Shown: piece after piece, positions 10,193 to 20,023 of the stretch | Layout: every line of letters begins with the position of its first letter | How positions within the stretch are numbered: the stretch's first letter is position 1 | Notes under the pieces: model-generated | The model's input: only the letters and a program-made list of their open reading frames with translations | The model's database searches: none | Told to the model about the DNA's origin: nothing | Assembly: GCA_902564265.1 (NCBI GenBank) | Contig: CACFAI010000002.1 | Coordinates: 62,001-126,000 of the forward strand | Reading direction: 5' to 3' | Origin: an uncultured Pelagibacteraceae bacterium | GTDB taxonomy: Bacteria; Pseudomonadota; Alphaproteobacteria; Pelagibacterales; Pelagibacteraceae | DNA length: 64,000 bases | Program-made: the position numbers and the translations under genes

Positions 10193-10975
10193 TTATTTGC
10201 TTAATGGCGTACAAATTGGCCTTTTTTTATCATGGTTTATAAAGTCTATTACTTCCTTAACATAACTATTATTCTTAAGTTCTTCACTAAGTTTTTTTAA
10301 ATTTTCGTGTAAAAATTTTGTTTTAAAAATTTCCTTATAAGCCTCTGAAAGAGCTAAAATTTCTTTATTTGAAACTTTTTTTCTTCTTAAACCAACAAGA
10401 TTTATTCCTTCAAGATAGTTTCTATTACCAAATGATAATCCGTACGGAATAACATCTCTAGAAACTGCAGACATACCTCCTATCATTGCCATTTTACCTA
10501 TTCTTGTAAATTGTTGAATACCACAATTTCCTCCAATTATTACATCATCTAAAATTTGTGCGTGTCCGGCAATTGCTGCACTATTTGCAATAACAACATT
10601 ATTTCCAACCATACAATCATGTGCGATGTGGGCACCTATCATTATAAGATTATTATTGCCTATTTTGGTAATACCTCCTCCTCCAATTGTTCCTGTATTA
10701 ATTGTTACATGTTCTCTAATTATATTATTACTACCTATCTCTAATTTTGTTTGTTCTCCTTTATATTTTAAATCTTGTGGATTTGTTCCAATTGATGCAA
10801 ATGGAAAAATCTTAGTATTATTTCTAATAATTGTATTTCCAGTAACATTAACGTGGGATTGAATTTCTACACTTTCACCTATTTGAACATGTGGACCAAC
10901 AACACTATAAGGTCCTATAATAACACTCTTTGATACTTTAGCTTTTTTATCTACAATTGCTGTTTCGTGGATCAT
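10193..10975 (-). CDS. lpxA: Acyl-ACP--UDP-N-acetylglucosamine O-acyltransferase
   Basis: Hexapeptide repeats; [27 protein letters not shown]. Confidence 0.96.
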   Translation of the reverse strand: MIHETAIVDKKAKVSKSVIIGPYSVVGPHVQIGESVEIQSHVNVTGNTIIRNNTKIFPFASIGTNPQDLKYKGEQTKLEIGSNNIIREHVTINTGTIGGGGITKIGNNNLIMIGAHIAHDCMVGNNVVIANSAAIAGHAQILDDVIIGGNCGIQQFTRIGKMAMIGGMSAVSRDVIPYGLSFGNRNYLEGINLVGLRRKKVSNKEILALSEAYKEIFKTKFLHENLKKLSEELKNNSYVKEVIDFINHDKKRPICTPLSK

Positions 10976-10992
10976 AAATTTTAAATTTTTTT

Positions 10993-11973
10993 TTATTTAT
11001 TCTCTTTAATAAATTCTTTTAAATCTTTTGCTGGATAACCCATAACTTTACTGTTATCTGGGATATCCTTTATTACCCCGCTGCCTCCACCAATTTTTAT
11101 ATTATTTCCAAGTTTAAGATGTCCTGAGATGCCAGCTTGGCCACCAATCATAACATTATCACCTAATACCGAAGATCCCGCAAAACCAACCTGACCCGCA
11201 ATTATACAATTATCTCCAATCTTTACGTTATGCGCAATATGTATTTGATTATCAAGATATGTATTTTTCCCAATTACTGTGTTTGAGATAGAACCTCTAT
11301 CTATTGTTGATCCACATCCAATTTCTGAATAGTCATTAATTAAAACTATTCCAATTTGTGGAAATCTATAATTATTTCCATTTTGAGGAAAAAAACCAAA
11401 TCCTTTTTTGCCTACTACGCAATTGTCTAAAACTTTAATATGGTTTCCTAAAATTGTATTTCTTAAAATTGTATTTGATCCAATTGAACAATTGTCTCCA
11501 ATAATTACATTTTTTTCAATTATAGTGTTGTGACCAATTAAACATTTTTTTCCAATTTTTACGTTAGAACCTATTAGAACATTTTTTCCATATTTTACTT
11601 GTTTCTTAAATTTTGTTTTTGATATTTCTTTAACTGAGTTATCGAAATCATCATTTATAGAGTCGGGATATAAAATTCCTGTTACTTTAGCAGTGCTAAC
11701 TAAAACATTTTCAACAATAATTTTTTCACATTTATTTGGTAAATCATATTGTAAGTTTTTTGTAGTTATACAAGCAGCAGCCTTTGTAATTGATGCCTGT
11801 GACTTATATTTGTTTGAATGAAAAAAAGAAATATCTTTATTTGATGCAGATTTTAAATCAACAATATCAAAAATTTTAATTTTTTTATTGAAATTAACAT
11901 TCTTAATTTCTAAAACCTCATAAATATCTTTTATATTCAGAGGTCCATAATTTTTAAAAAAAGGATTTGTCAT
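10993..11973 (-). CDS. lpxD: UDP-3-O-(3-hydroxyacyl)glucosamine N-acyltransferase
   Basis: Hexapeptide repeats; [45 protein letters not shown]. Confidence 0.95.
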   Translation of the reverse strand: MTNPFFKNYGPLNIKDIYEVLEIKNVNFNKKIKIFDIVDLKSASNKDISFFHSNKYKSQASITKAAACITTKNLQYDLPNKCEKIIVENVLVSTAKVTGILYPDSINDDFDNSVKEISKTKFKKQVKYGKNVLIGSNVKIGKKCLIGHNTIIEKNVIIGDNCSIGSNTILRNTILGNHIKVLDNCVVGKKGFGFFPQNGNNYRFPQIGIVLINDYSEIGCGSTIDRGSISNTVIGKNTYLDNQIHIAHNVKIGDNCIIAGQVGFAGSSVLGDNVMIGGQAGISGHLKLGNNIKIGGGSGVIKDIPDNSKVMGYPAKDLKEFIKENK

Positions 11974-12027
11974 TAAAGAGTTAATAACAAATACATCAAA
12001 GTTTTACTTATCAAGTTTTATTGCTAA

Positions 12028-12477
12028 TTATTTCCTGTCAACGATTGTAGCAGACCATATTGCATCAGCCATTTTTAAATCATTTACGAAGGCATCTCCT
12101 TTATATTTCCAAACCCTTCCATGAGATCTAATGGCTTCAATCTTTAATTCAAGCTTACAATTAGGTATTACAGGATTTCTAAACCTAGCTTTTTCAATAT
12201 TCATTAAAAATACCAATTTATTTTCGTAAGTTGACTTATCTAAACCATGAGCTGTTAGAGCTGCAGCAGCCTGACCAAAAGCTTCAACAATTAATACACC
12301 AGGCATAACAGGCTGGTCTGGGAAGTGTCCTTGAACATAAAAACTGTCCTTAGTAACATTTACAATAGCAGTACCGGAATGTAATTTTTTAATATCAACT
12401 AATTGATCTAATAATAACATTGGCTCTCTATGAGGCAAAAGTTCTTTTATTTGCTCTTTGGTTAAACTATTAGACAT
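12028..12477 (-). CDS. fabZ: 3-hydroxyacyl-ACP dehydratase FabZ
   Basis: LLPHREPMLLLD, GHFPDQPVMPGVLIVEA motifs. Confidence 0.96.
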   Translation of the reverse strand: MSNSLTKEQIKELLPHREPMLLLDQLVDIKKLHSGTAIVNVTKDSFYVQGHFPDQPVMPGVLIVEAFGQAAAALTAHGLDKSTYENKLVFLMNIEKARFRNPVIPNCKLELKIEAIRSHGRVWKYKGDAFVNDLKMADAIWSATIVDRK

Positions 12478-12481
12478 GAAA

Positions 12482-12997
12482 TTAATCTATTTTGATATTT
12501 TTAATTTTTTGATTTACAATATTTAAAATGTCTTTGGTAATATCGTCCTCTTTCGATCCCATTACTATATGTTTTTTTTGAACAATTATCCTTATAGAGT
12601 TTTCTTTAGAATACGACTCTAATATTGGTGTAAGTTTTTTAATTAGACTTGTTGATGCTTTGATTCTTGCTTGAGTTATTTCATTTGAGGCTTTACTTCT
12701 ATCTTTTTGATAATTAGCAATATCGCCTCTAAGATCTTGAATCTTTTTTTTAAATTCTTCTTCACTTAGAACATTTTTTTGAGAAATCAGTTTTTTCTCC
12801 TTTTCAACGATTTCTAGTTCTTTTTTTTTTAATTTATTGATTGAAGTTTCACGTTTTTTTTTGATTTTAGCTGTAATTGCTTTTCCGGCAATTGACTCTT
12901 GCATTATTTTTTCTACATCAAGATAAACAATTTTTTCACTAGCATATATAGGTATTGAGATAAGGAAAAATATTAGAATACAGAGTATTTTTTTCAT
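12482..12997 (-). CDS. OmpH/Skp-family periplasmic chaperone
   Basis: Signal peptide, coiled-coil Lys/Glu-rich body, located after bamA. Confidence 0.85.
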   Translation of the reverse strand: MKKILCILIFFLISIPIYASEKIVYLDVEKIMQESIAGKAITAKIKKKRETSINKLKKKELEIVEKEKKLISQKNVLSEEEFKKKIQDLRGDIANYQKDRSKASNEITQARIKASTSLIKKLTPILESYSKENSIRIIVQKKHIVMGSKEDDITKDILNIVNQKIKNIKID

Positions 12998-13002
12998 AAG
13001 GT

Positions 13003-15231
13003 TTAAAATGTTGTTCCAATGTTAAATTGAAAACTTTGTGTTTTATCAGTATCTATTTTTGATATTGGTTGAGCTAAAGTAAATGTAAAGGGTCCGATAG
13101 GTGAAAACCATTCAAGACCTAATCCTGTAGAGCTTCTGATTTGACTCGAATCACCAACAGAATTTGAATAATCCACTCCCCAAACATTACCTGCATCAAT
13201 AAAATAATTAAAATCTACACTTTGAAAACTTGGAAATAAAAATGGTAAATTTGTTTGAAAATTAAGAGATGCTGCGTAATTTCCACCAACATGGTCGTTA
13301 GCGTCAACTGGACCAATTTTACCTGATTCAAATCCTCTTAGCCTGTTTCTTGGTAAGTTTACTCTTTCTGATATTCTTACATCGTCGGATAGTCCTGTAA
13401 CCGATCTCAAATATAATCCAAGACTAGTTGTTATATCGTTATACGAATAAAAAGTATCAAATTCATAACCATTTAATAGTGTATCACTCTCTGAAATTAA
13501 GGGAATGGTTTGTAAAAATTTAGATTGAAAACCATCTGTTGGTTGAAATCTCTGATTTCTTTTATCTAAATCAATAGTATAACCTATTGTAGATGTAAAA
13601 TAAGTTCCTTCTTGTTTCTTCAAATTTGCACTAGCAGATGCGTTGGTAGTTAACTCCTCATAAACTGTTCTGAAGGTCGGTCTAAAGAAAAAATCATCAT
13701 ACTGTTCAAAAGCTGTCCCAAAACTAAAACCTGCATTAGTAGATTTATAACCAGAGTCTGCGAGTTTATCTGTATCTGTCAAAAAAATATCTGTACTAAG
13801 AGATTTATCTGAATAATTAAAGTTTGGATTTGTAACAGTAAAATTCCCTCTTATACGCTCTTCACTTAATCTTAAACCAGTAGACAGTTTGATACCTTTA
13901 CCTAAAAAATTATTTTCAGAAATCGAAAATTGAGCAGTACCACCTTCAGATCCAACACCTGCCCCAACAAGTATCTCACCAGTTGCCTTTTCTTCAACAG
14001 TTATATCTATATTTTTTAAATTCGCGTCAGGGGTGTCGACAATTTTACTTGTTACTTCCTGAAATATTTTTCTACTTTTTAAATTGTTAATAGACTTTGC
14101 ATGTAACAACTTGTTAAAGGGATCCCCCTCATCTACCTCCAACATATCCCTAATAACTCTTTCCTCAGTAATATTATTACCTATTACGTTAATTCTTTTT
14201 ACGTAAAATTTTTCACTTTCTTTCACAACAAAGGTAATATCTAGTTTATCATCTTCTACTATATCAGTTTCAATGGAGGCATCTAAAAAGTCATATAACC
14301 TTGAAACTGAAATTTGATCTATTTGTTTAACAACTTTATTTAATTTATTTATGGAATATTTTTTATTCCTTAATTTTTTTAAAATTTTTTCAACTTCATT
14401 AAAATCTTTTTCATCAAAATCATCCGGCAATACTAATTTTGTGTTTCTAATAGTATAAATATTACCTGCATCTATATTGTAAACTAGATTAAAATAGTTA
14501 TCGTTAAATATAGCAGACGAGTTTTTTATTTGAACATTGTAAAAACCTTTATTCAAATAAAATCTTTCTAATAATCTTTGATCAAGATCAATTTGATTAG
14601 GATTCAAATATTTTTTATTAGAAATAAATTTCCAAAACTTGCTCTCTTCGCTAACAATAATATTTTTTAATTTTTTATCTTTATAATATCTTTCTCCAGT
14701 AAAGGTTATATTCTTAATTAGTGCCTTGTCTCCTAAATCAATATCATAAATTAAGTCTACTGTTTCGTTATTATTTTTTTTTACAGTAACATTAACTTTG
14801 TTAAAATAATAACCAGCGTTATTAAGTGAATTTTCAATTTTTTTGATATCTTGTTTTGCCAAAAAATTTACATAAGGACTTTTCTCTCTTAAGCTTAAGT
14901 TTTTCAATATTGACTTTTTTGTTTTTTCTGCCTTGATGCCATTTAATTTAATTGTTTGGACAATTTTTCTCTCTTCAACTTTTATAACTAAAATATCACC
15001 CTGCAAATCAAATTTTATATCGGAGAAGAAATTTGTACTGTATAAATCTAATAAAATATCATTTAGTTGTTCTGGAGAAAAATCTTTGCCTAGCTGAATT
15101 CCACTGAAGCTTAGAATGCTTTCTTTTGTTATACGTTTGTTGTTTTCAACTTTAACATCGTTAATAACATCAGCATTGACATATGTGAATGCAAATTTCA
15201 CAAGTATTAAAACTATAAATAAGAATTTCAT
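13003..15231 (-). CDS. bamA: Outer membrane protein assembly factor BamA
   Basis: POTRA repeats and surface-antigen barrel (VNLPRNRLRGFESGKIGP, C-terminal aromatic-rich strand). Confidence 0.95.
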   Translation of the reverse strand: MKFLFIVLILVKFAFTYVNADVINDVKVENNKRITKESILSFSGIQLGKDFSPEQLNDILLDLYSTNFFSDIKFDLQGDILVIKVEERKIVQTIKLNGIKAEKTKKSILKNLSLREKSPYVNFLAKQDIKKIENSLNNAGYYFNKVNVTVKKNNNETVDLIYDIDLGDKALIKNITFTGERYYKDKKLKNIIVSEESKFWKFISNKKYLNPNQIDLDQRLLERFYLNKGFYNVQIKNSSAIFNDNYFNLVYNIDAGNIYTIRNTKLVLPDDFDEKDFNEVEKILKKLRNKKYSINKLNKVVKQIDQISVSRLYDFLDASIETDIVEDDKLDITFVVKESEKFYVKRINVIGNNITEERVIRDMLEVDEGDPFNKLLHAKSINNLKSRKIFQEVTSKIVDTPDANLKNIDITVEEKATGEILVGAGVGSEGGTAQFSISENNFLGKGIKLSTGLRLSEERIRGNFTVTNPNFNYSDKSLSTDIFLTDTDKLADSGYKSTNAGFSFGTAFEQYDDFFFRPTFRTVYEELTTNASASANLKKQEGTYFTSTIGYTIDLDKRNQRFQPTDGFQSKFLQTIPLISESDTLLNGYEFDTFYSYNDITTSLGLYLRSVTGLSDDVRISERVNLPRNRLRGFESGKIGPVDANDHVGGNYAASLNFQTNLPFLFPSFQSVDFNYFIDAGNVWGVDYSNSVGDSSQIRSSTGLGLEWFSPIGPFTFTLAQPISKIDTDKTQSFQFNIGTTF

Positions 15232-16397
15232 TTTTTTTTGGATATTACACTTAAAGCTCTTGTTTTCAATCTCACAAACTCGTTTAATTTTTCAATTTGG
15301 GCTAAATTTTTTGGATTTTGATGCTTATATTTTAAAAAAAACGGTGAATTTATCAAAAGCTGAATATTTGATGTAATATCTAAAAAACTTATTTTTTTTT
15401 TTAAGAAAAGATTCACAAGTTCATCGTTAATAGAGATTAAAACTGTATCAAATAAACTATTTTTTTTAGTAATTTTATTTAAAATTTTAATGACGGGAAA
15501 TTTTTTATAATCAACTTTTTGTAAATTAAGTGAATTTAAAAGGGTTAGATCAATTTTTTTTGATTTGATAAATTTTTGATTTTTGCTCCCTATATAAATT
15601 GAATTACAAATAGGAATTCTCATATCGGTATCATGCGCAATTATTTTTATCAATCCATTTTTAAGTTTAATTATAGCATGAATGTATGACTTTGGATGAA
15701 TTAAAATATCAAACTTCTCTAACTCAATATCAAATATTTTTTTTGCCTCCATAATTTCAAAAATTTTATTCATGAGAGTTGCTGAATCGACTGAAATCTT
15801 CTTACCCATTTGCCAGTTTGGATGTTTTATAACATCCTTAATTTTTGTCTTGTTTTTAATTTTTTTATTTAAAAAGGGACCACCTGAAGCAGTCAAAATT
15901 ATTTTTTCTATATCTGATTTTTCATAATCTTTAACAACTGACCAAATTGAAAAATGTTCTGAGTCAACAGGGATAAATTCAGTTCTATGTTTCTTTAGTT
16001 CTTTTTTAATTAACCCCCATCCACAAATTATAGATTCTTTATTTGCTATAGCAATACGCTTTGTTTTTTTTATAATCTTTAATGTTGGGTTTAGACCTTC
16101 TAAACCTGAAATTGCAGACATTGTGTAGTCTACTTTACTCTTAATTTTTTTATCTATATTTCTGAAGTTAGGAAGAATATTAACGCTTTTAAATTTTTTT
16201 TTTAAAATTTTATATTTTTTTTGGTTCGTAACTACTACATTTTTAACATCAAAAGTCTTAATTTGTTTTGATAAAAGATCAATATTCCTATCAGTAGATA
16301 GCAAAACAAACTTAAAATTTTTTTTATCTTTCTTTAAAATTTCTAATGTTTGACTGCCTATAGATCCGGTAGACCCTAATATAATAATTTTTTTCAT
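15228..16397 (-). CDS. dxr: 1-deoxy-D-xylulose 5-phosphate reductoisomerase
   Basis: ILGSTGSIGSQTLEIL, IANKESIICGW, PVDSEH motifs. Confidence 0.96.
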   Translation of the reverse strand: MKKIIILGSTGSIGSQTLEILKKDKKNFKFVLLSTDRNIDLLSKQIKTFDVKNVVVTNQKKYKILKKKFKSVNILPNFRNIDKKIKSKVDYTMSAISGLEGLNPTLKIIKKTKRIAIANKESIICGWGLIKKELKKHRTEFIPVDSEHFSIWSVVKDYEKSDIEKIILTASGGPFLNKKIKNKTKIKDVIKHPNWQMGKKISVDSATLMNKIFEIMEAKKIFDIELEKFDILIHPKSYIHAIIKLKNGLIKIIAHDTDMRIPICNSIYIGSKNQKFIKSKKIDLTLLNSLNLQKVDYKKFPVIKILNKITKKNSLFDTVLISINDELVNLFLKKKISFLDITSNIQLLINSPFFLKYKHQNPKNLAQIEKLNEFVRLKTRALSVISKKK

Positions 16398-16400
16398 TAT

Positions 16401-17057
16401 TTACAAAAGTGATATTACAATAAATCCAATTGGCAAAGCGAAAATTGTTCCATCTATTCTATCTAGCAATCCTCCATGCCCCGGTATAATATTTCCAGTA
16501 TCTTTAATCTTAGCTTTCCTTTTATAGTAAGAGATAAACAAATCACCCAATTGACAAATTGAAGAAATAAAAAAAGGTATAAAAAATAAAGCTTCAGTCT
16601 CTAATTTTACAAAGAAGATATTGTTAAAATAAAAATATATTACAAAAAAACCAATATAGGATAAAATGAATGAACCTATAGAACCAGATACAGTCTTATT
16701 AGGACTGATCTTGGTTAATTTTTTTCCTCCAAAAGTTTTCCCAAAAACATATCCTCCAACATCAGAAAAAACGCAGATCATGAAAATTGATAAAAAGAAA
16801 TATTTATCAATAACAAAAACATTAAAACAAATTATATATGTTATTAAAAGATATATCATGAAAAGCATGATGTGAATATTTCGATAAATCTTTTTAAATT
16901 TAATTTTTTCAATGATTTTTATCCACTCAATCCAACTAAGTATTACAACGATGAATATTATACTCAAAAAAATGTAGTCATTAATTAAAGCGCTTAAAAA
17001 TAATAAGCTCATTAAAAGAAGTGATGAAATAATTCTTTTGAATAGTTCTGGCTTCAT
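16401..17057 (-). CDS. cdsA: Phosphatidate cytidylyltransferase
   Basis: SDVGGYVFGKTFGGKKLTKISPNKTVSGSIG and PGHGGLLDRIDG motifs. Confidence 0.94.
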   Translation of the reverse strand: MKPELFKRIISSLLLMSLLFLSALINDYIFLSIIFIVVILSWIEWIKIIEKIKFKKIYRNIHIMLFMIYLLITYIICFNVFVIDKYFFLSIFMICVFSDVGGYVFGKTFGGKKLTKISPNKTVSGSIGSFILSYIGFFVIYFYFNNIFFVKLETEALFFIPFFISSICQLGDLFISYYKRKAKIKDTGNIIPGHGGLLDRIDGTIFALPIGFIVISLL

Positions 17058-17728
17058 TATACATTTCCAAAATTTCTTTTTGTATTACTAAACTTTTTCA
17101 TGATCTTATTTAAATCTTCATTCTTAAAGTCTGGCCATAATTTTTTTTCAAAAAATATCTCTGTATATGCAGCTTGCCATAAAAGAAAATTACTAAGCCT
17201 CTGAGTATTTCCAGTTCGTATAAGTATTTCAGGATCTGGAATATTTTTTGTATATAAACTATTATTAATATCATATTCCGAAATCCTACTTTTTTTCTTT
17301 AACTTATTAAAAGCATATACTATTTCTTTTTTAGATCCATAATTTAAAGCTAAGTTGATTTGGAGTTTTGTATTTTTCATTGTTTTTTTTTCAGCAAAAT
17401 CTAACAATTTATTGAGTCCCTTTGAAAAATTTTTTTCTCCTAAAATTTTAATCTTTATTCTTTCGTGATTAATTCTCTCTAATTTTTCTTTCAAATAAAT
17501 CTCCAAAAGATTAAAGAGATAATTTCTCTCTTTTAAGGGTCTTTTCCAATTCTCTGTAGAAAATGCATATAACGTTAAAAATTTAATTTTTTTTTTGATA
17601 CAATATCTCATAACCATCTCAACAGTTTTTAGTCCTTCTCTATGTCCTAGATTTCTTGAATTTTTGTGTTTTAAACCCCAACGACCATTACCATCCATTA
17701 TTATGGCCATATGTTTTACAAGGTTCAT
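17057..17728 (-). CDS. uppS: Undecaprenyl diphosphate synthase
   Basis: HMAIIMDGNGRWG, FSTENWKRP, RTGNTQRLSNFLLWQAAYTE motifs. Confidence 0.96.
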   Translation of the reverse strand: MNLVKHMAIIMDGNGRWGLKHKNSRNLGHREGLKTVEMVMRYCIKKKIKFLTLYAFSTENWKRPLKERNYLFNLLEIYLKEKLERINHERIKIKILGEKNFSKGLNKLLDFAEKKTMKNTKLQINLALNYGSKKEIVYAFNKLKKKSRISEYDINNSLYTKNIPDPEILIRTGNTQRLSNFLLWQAAYTEIFFEKKLWPDFKNEDLNKIMKKFSNTKRNFGNV

Positions 17729-18276
17729 ATAGTCATTATTTCTTTTTCTTTTATTGAGACCTTATCTTCGATTTTTTTCACAAAATTGTCTGTGTAAGAT
17801 TGGATTAATTTTTCAAATTTTTTTTCATCATCTTCACTTATTTCTTTGATCTTAAGCTTTTTCTTTAAATCGTCGTTCCCTTCTCTCCTAATATTTCTTA
17901 TCGAAACTTTACATTTTTCTCCCATTGTTTTAATTATCTTTTTAATTTCCATCCTTCTTTCTTCACTTAAATCTGGGATTGGTAGTCTTACTAACTGTCC
18001 ATCTATTTGTGGATTTAATCCTAAATCTGATTTTTTTATTGCGGAGTCTACTAGTACAACATTATTAGAGTCCCAGACTTGAATATTTATCACTCTTGGC
18101 TCAGGAGTTGTGATAGTTGCTAACTGATTGATTGGCATTTTTTGTCCATATACATCTACTTTGATTAAATCAAGCATACTTGCATTTGCTCGACCTGTTC
18201 TTAAAGATGCGAGCTCTTTTACAAAGACATCAAATGTTTTGGTCATTTTTTGGTTATACAAGTCTTCTTTAAACAT
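17725..18276 (-). CDS. frr: Ribosome recycling factor
   Basis: ELASLRTGRANASMLD, RLPIPDLSEERR, VSIRNIRREGND. Confidence 0.96.
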   Translation of the reverse strand: MFKEDLYNQKMTKTFDVFVKELASLRTGRANASMLDLIKVDVYGQKMPINQLATITTPEPRVINIQVWDSNNVVLVDSAIKKSDLGLNPQIDGQLVRLPIPDLSEERRMEIKKIIKTMGEKCKVSIRNIRREGNDDLKKKLKIKEISEDDEKKFEKLIQSYTDNFVKKIEDKVSIKEKEIMTI

Positions 18277-19127
18277 TATTCACCAATTTTAATTCTTATA
18301 AAATCTTTTATCTTTAAACTCTTTGAATCAACTTTAGTTAAAATATCTTTTACTTTAAACTTAGGATCCATAACCCAATCTTGTGTGAGCAGACTATTAT
18401 CTTCTTTAAATTTATTAATTTTACCAAGACTTATTTTTTCAGCAATTTCTTTTGGTTTTCCTAAACTCTTAAGTTCTTCTTCTATAATTTTTTTTTCTTT
18501 TTCGATAACATCCTCTTTGATATCTTTCTTATCTATTACCATTGGATTTGATGCAGCAATATGCATTGAAAGTTGTTTTCCAAATTGCTCAATATTTTTA
18601 GAGCTTTTTTCAAACTCTAAACTTACAACAACACCAAGTTTAGATAGATTATCTTTAACTATTGAATGATTGTAAGTAAAAACTTTGGATTTAAAGTTTT
18701 CTAATGTTTTTGATCTTCCTAAAGTAATTTTTTCACCAATTTTTGACATTAAATCGATTAAATTTTGAGATACAGTCAATCCATTATCCATTATACTATT
18801 ATTTAATTTTTCTATATCAGAACTTACAGAATTATTTATTTCTCCAATTTCTTTAGTAAAGTTTAAAAAATCATCATTTTTAGCAACAAAGTCTGTCTCA
18901 CAATTGATTTCAATTATAGATGTTTTTTTTTCATCACCGCAAATAAATACAAGTCCTTCATTGGCCTCTCTGGACATTTTTTTTGAAGCTTTTGAAACTC
19001 CTTTTATTCTCAAAATTTCGATTGCTTTATCTAAATCTCCTGAGGCTTCCTTCAAAGCACTATTGCAGTCCTTAAAACCTGCGCCAGTTGTGCTCCTTAA
19101 CTTTTTAACACTTTCAAGATCACTCAT
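18276..19127 (-). CDS. tsf: Elongation factor Ts
   Basis: [37 protein letters not shown]. Confidence 0.96.
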   Translation of the reverse strand: MSDLESVKKLRSTTGAGFKDCNSALKEASGDLDKAIEILRIKGVSKASKKMSREANEGLVFICGDEKKTSIIEINCETDFVAKNDDFLNFTKEIGEINNSVSSDIEKLNNSIMDNGLTVSQNLIDLMSKIGEKITLGRSKTLENFKSKVFTYNHSIVKDNLSKLGVVVSLEFEKSSKNIEQFGKQLSMHIAASNPMVIDKKDIKEDVIEKEKKIIEEELKSLGKPKEIAEKISLGKINKFKEDNSLLTQDWVMDPKFKVKDILTKVDSKSLKIKDFIRIKIGE

Positions 19128-19131
19128 TTAA

Positions 19132-19902
19132 TTAATTAATTTTTTCTTTTGGTGTAGAAGAAGAGGATTTAGGTGTTGTAACTTTTTGTTCACCATTCTT
19201 TTTAATATCTTCTGGTATATTTTTCTTAGCATTGTCAATTGTCTCTTTTACCAAGGAGCAATATAAATCAATTGATCTCCTAGCGTCGTCATTGCCTGGT
19301 ATTGGAAAGTCAATACCTTCTGGATCTGAATTCGTATCAAGTATAGCAATTATTGGAATATTTAATTTTATAGACTCTTTTATAGCAAGTGACTCATAGT
19401 TTGTATCAATTATGAAAACTAAATCTGGAACTTTTTTCATGTCAGATATACCTCCTAAGGATCTTTGGAGTTTATCTCTTTGAATACTCATTTTTAAAAG
19501 TTCCTTCTTTGTAAAACCTCTATTCTCCGATTTTAAGTCAATATTAATTTTTTGAAGTTTTTTAATAGAATTTGATATAGTGCCCCAATTAGTTAACATA
19601 CCACCCAACCATCGATAATTTACAAAATATTGATCAGTAGATTTTGCTAACTCAGCAATAGCCTCTGAAGCTTGTTTTTTTGTTGAGATGAACAAAATTT
19701 TTCCACTGTTTGTAATAGTTTCATAGATTTTTTCTAAAGCTTTATTAGTAAGCTCAAGAGTTTGTGTTAGGTCAATTATGTGAACAGAGTCTCTTTTGCC
19801 AAAAATATATTTTTTCATTTTTGGATTCCATCTTAGAGTTTTATGACCAAGATGAACTCCTGCCTCTAAAAGTTGTTGTATTGATAAATTTGGTATCTTC
19901 AT
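19132..19902 (-). CDS. rpsB: 30S ribosomal protein S2 (start at internal ATG, MKIPNLSIQQLLEAGVHLGHKT)
   Basis: GVHLGHKTLRWNPKMKKYIFG, YRWLGGMLTNW; the ORF's extra 20 N-terminal residues coincide with a leader-like region. Confidence 0.95.
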   Translation of the reverse strand: MKIPNLSIQQLLEAGVHLGHKTLRWNPKMKKYIFGKRDSVHIIDLTQTLELTNKALEKIYETITNSGKILFISTKKQASEAIAELAKSTDQYFVNYRWLGGMLTNWGTISNSIKKLQKINIDLKSENRGFTKKELLKMSIQRDKLQRSLGGISDMKKVPDLVFIIDTNYESLAIKESIKLNIPIIAILDTNSDPEGIDFPIPGNDDARRSIDLYCSLVKETIDNAKKNIPEDIKKNGEQKVTTPKSSSSTPKEKIN

Positions 19903-19985
19903 AGTTTTCCCGGTTGTGCCACCAAAGCTATTTCCATTTAAGGACCGGAGGTTATTAACCAAAAGCCTTGTGCGTATTTTTAAAG
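19903..19985 (-). promoter_or_regulatory. Probable structured rpsB 5' leader (ribosomal-protein autoregulation type)
   Basis: Sense strand has GGTT-AAT-AACC and CCGGT...ACCGG pairings, the latter adjoining the GGGAAAA ribosome-binding region. Confidence 0.5.
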
Positions 19986-20023
19986 CGTTTTATAAATTTA
20001 TTCTGGTAAAGGCAAGAGATAAA

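Noticed and set aside
10556-10862. Plus-strand Ile/Cys-rich ORFs opposite lpxA
   Set aside because: Antisense shadow of the hexapeptide-repeat coding sequence; composition reflects repeats, not a protein.
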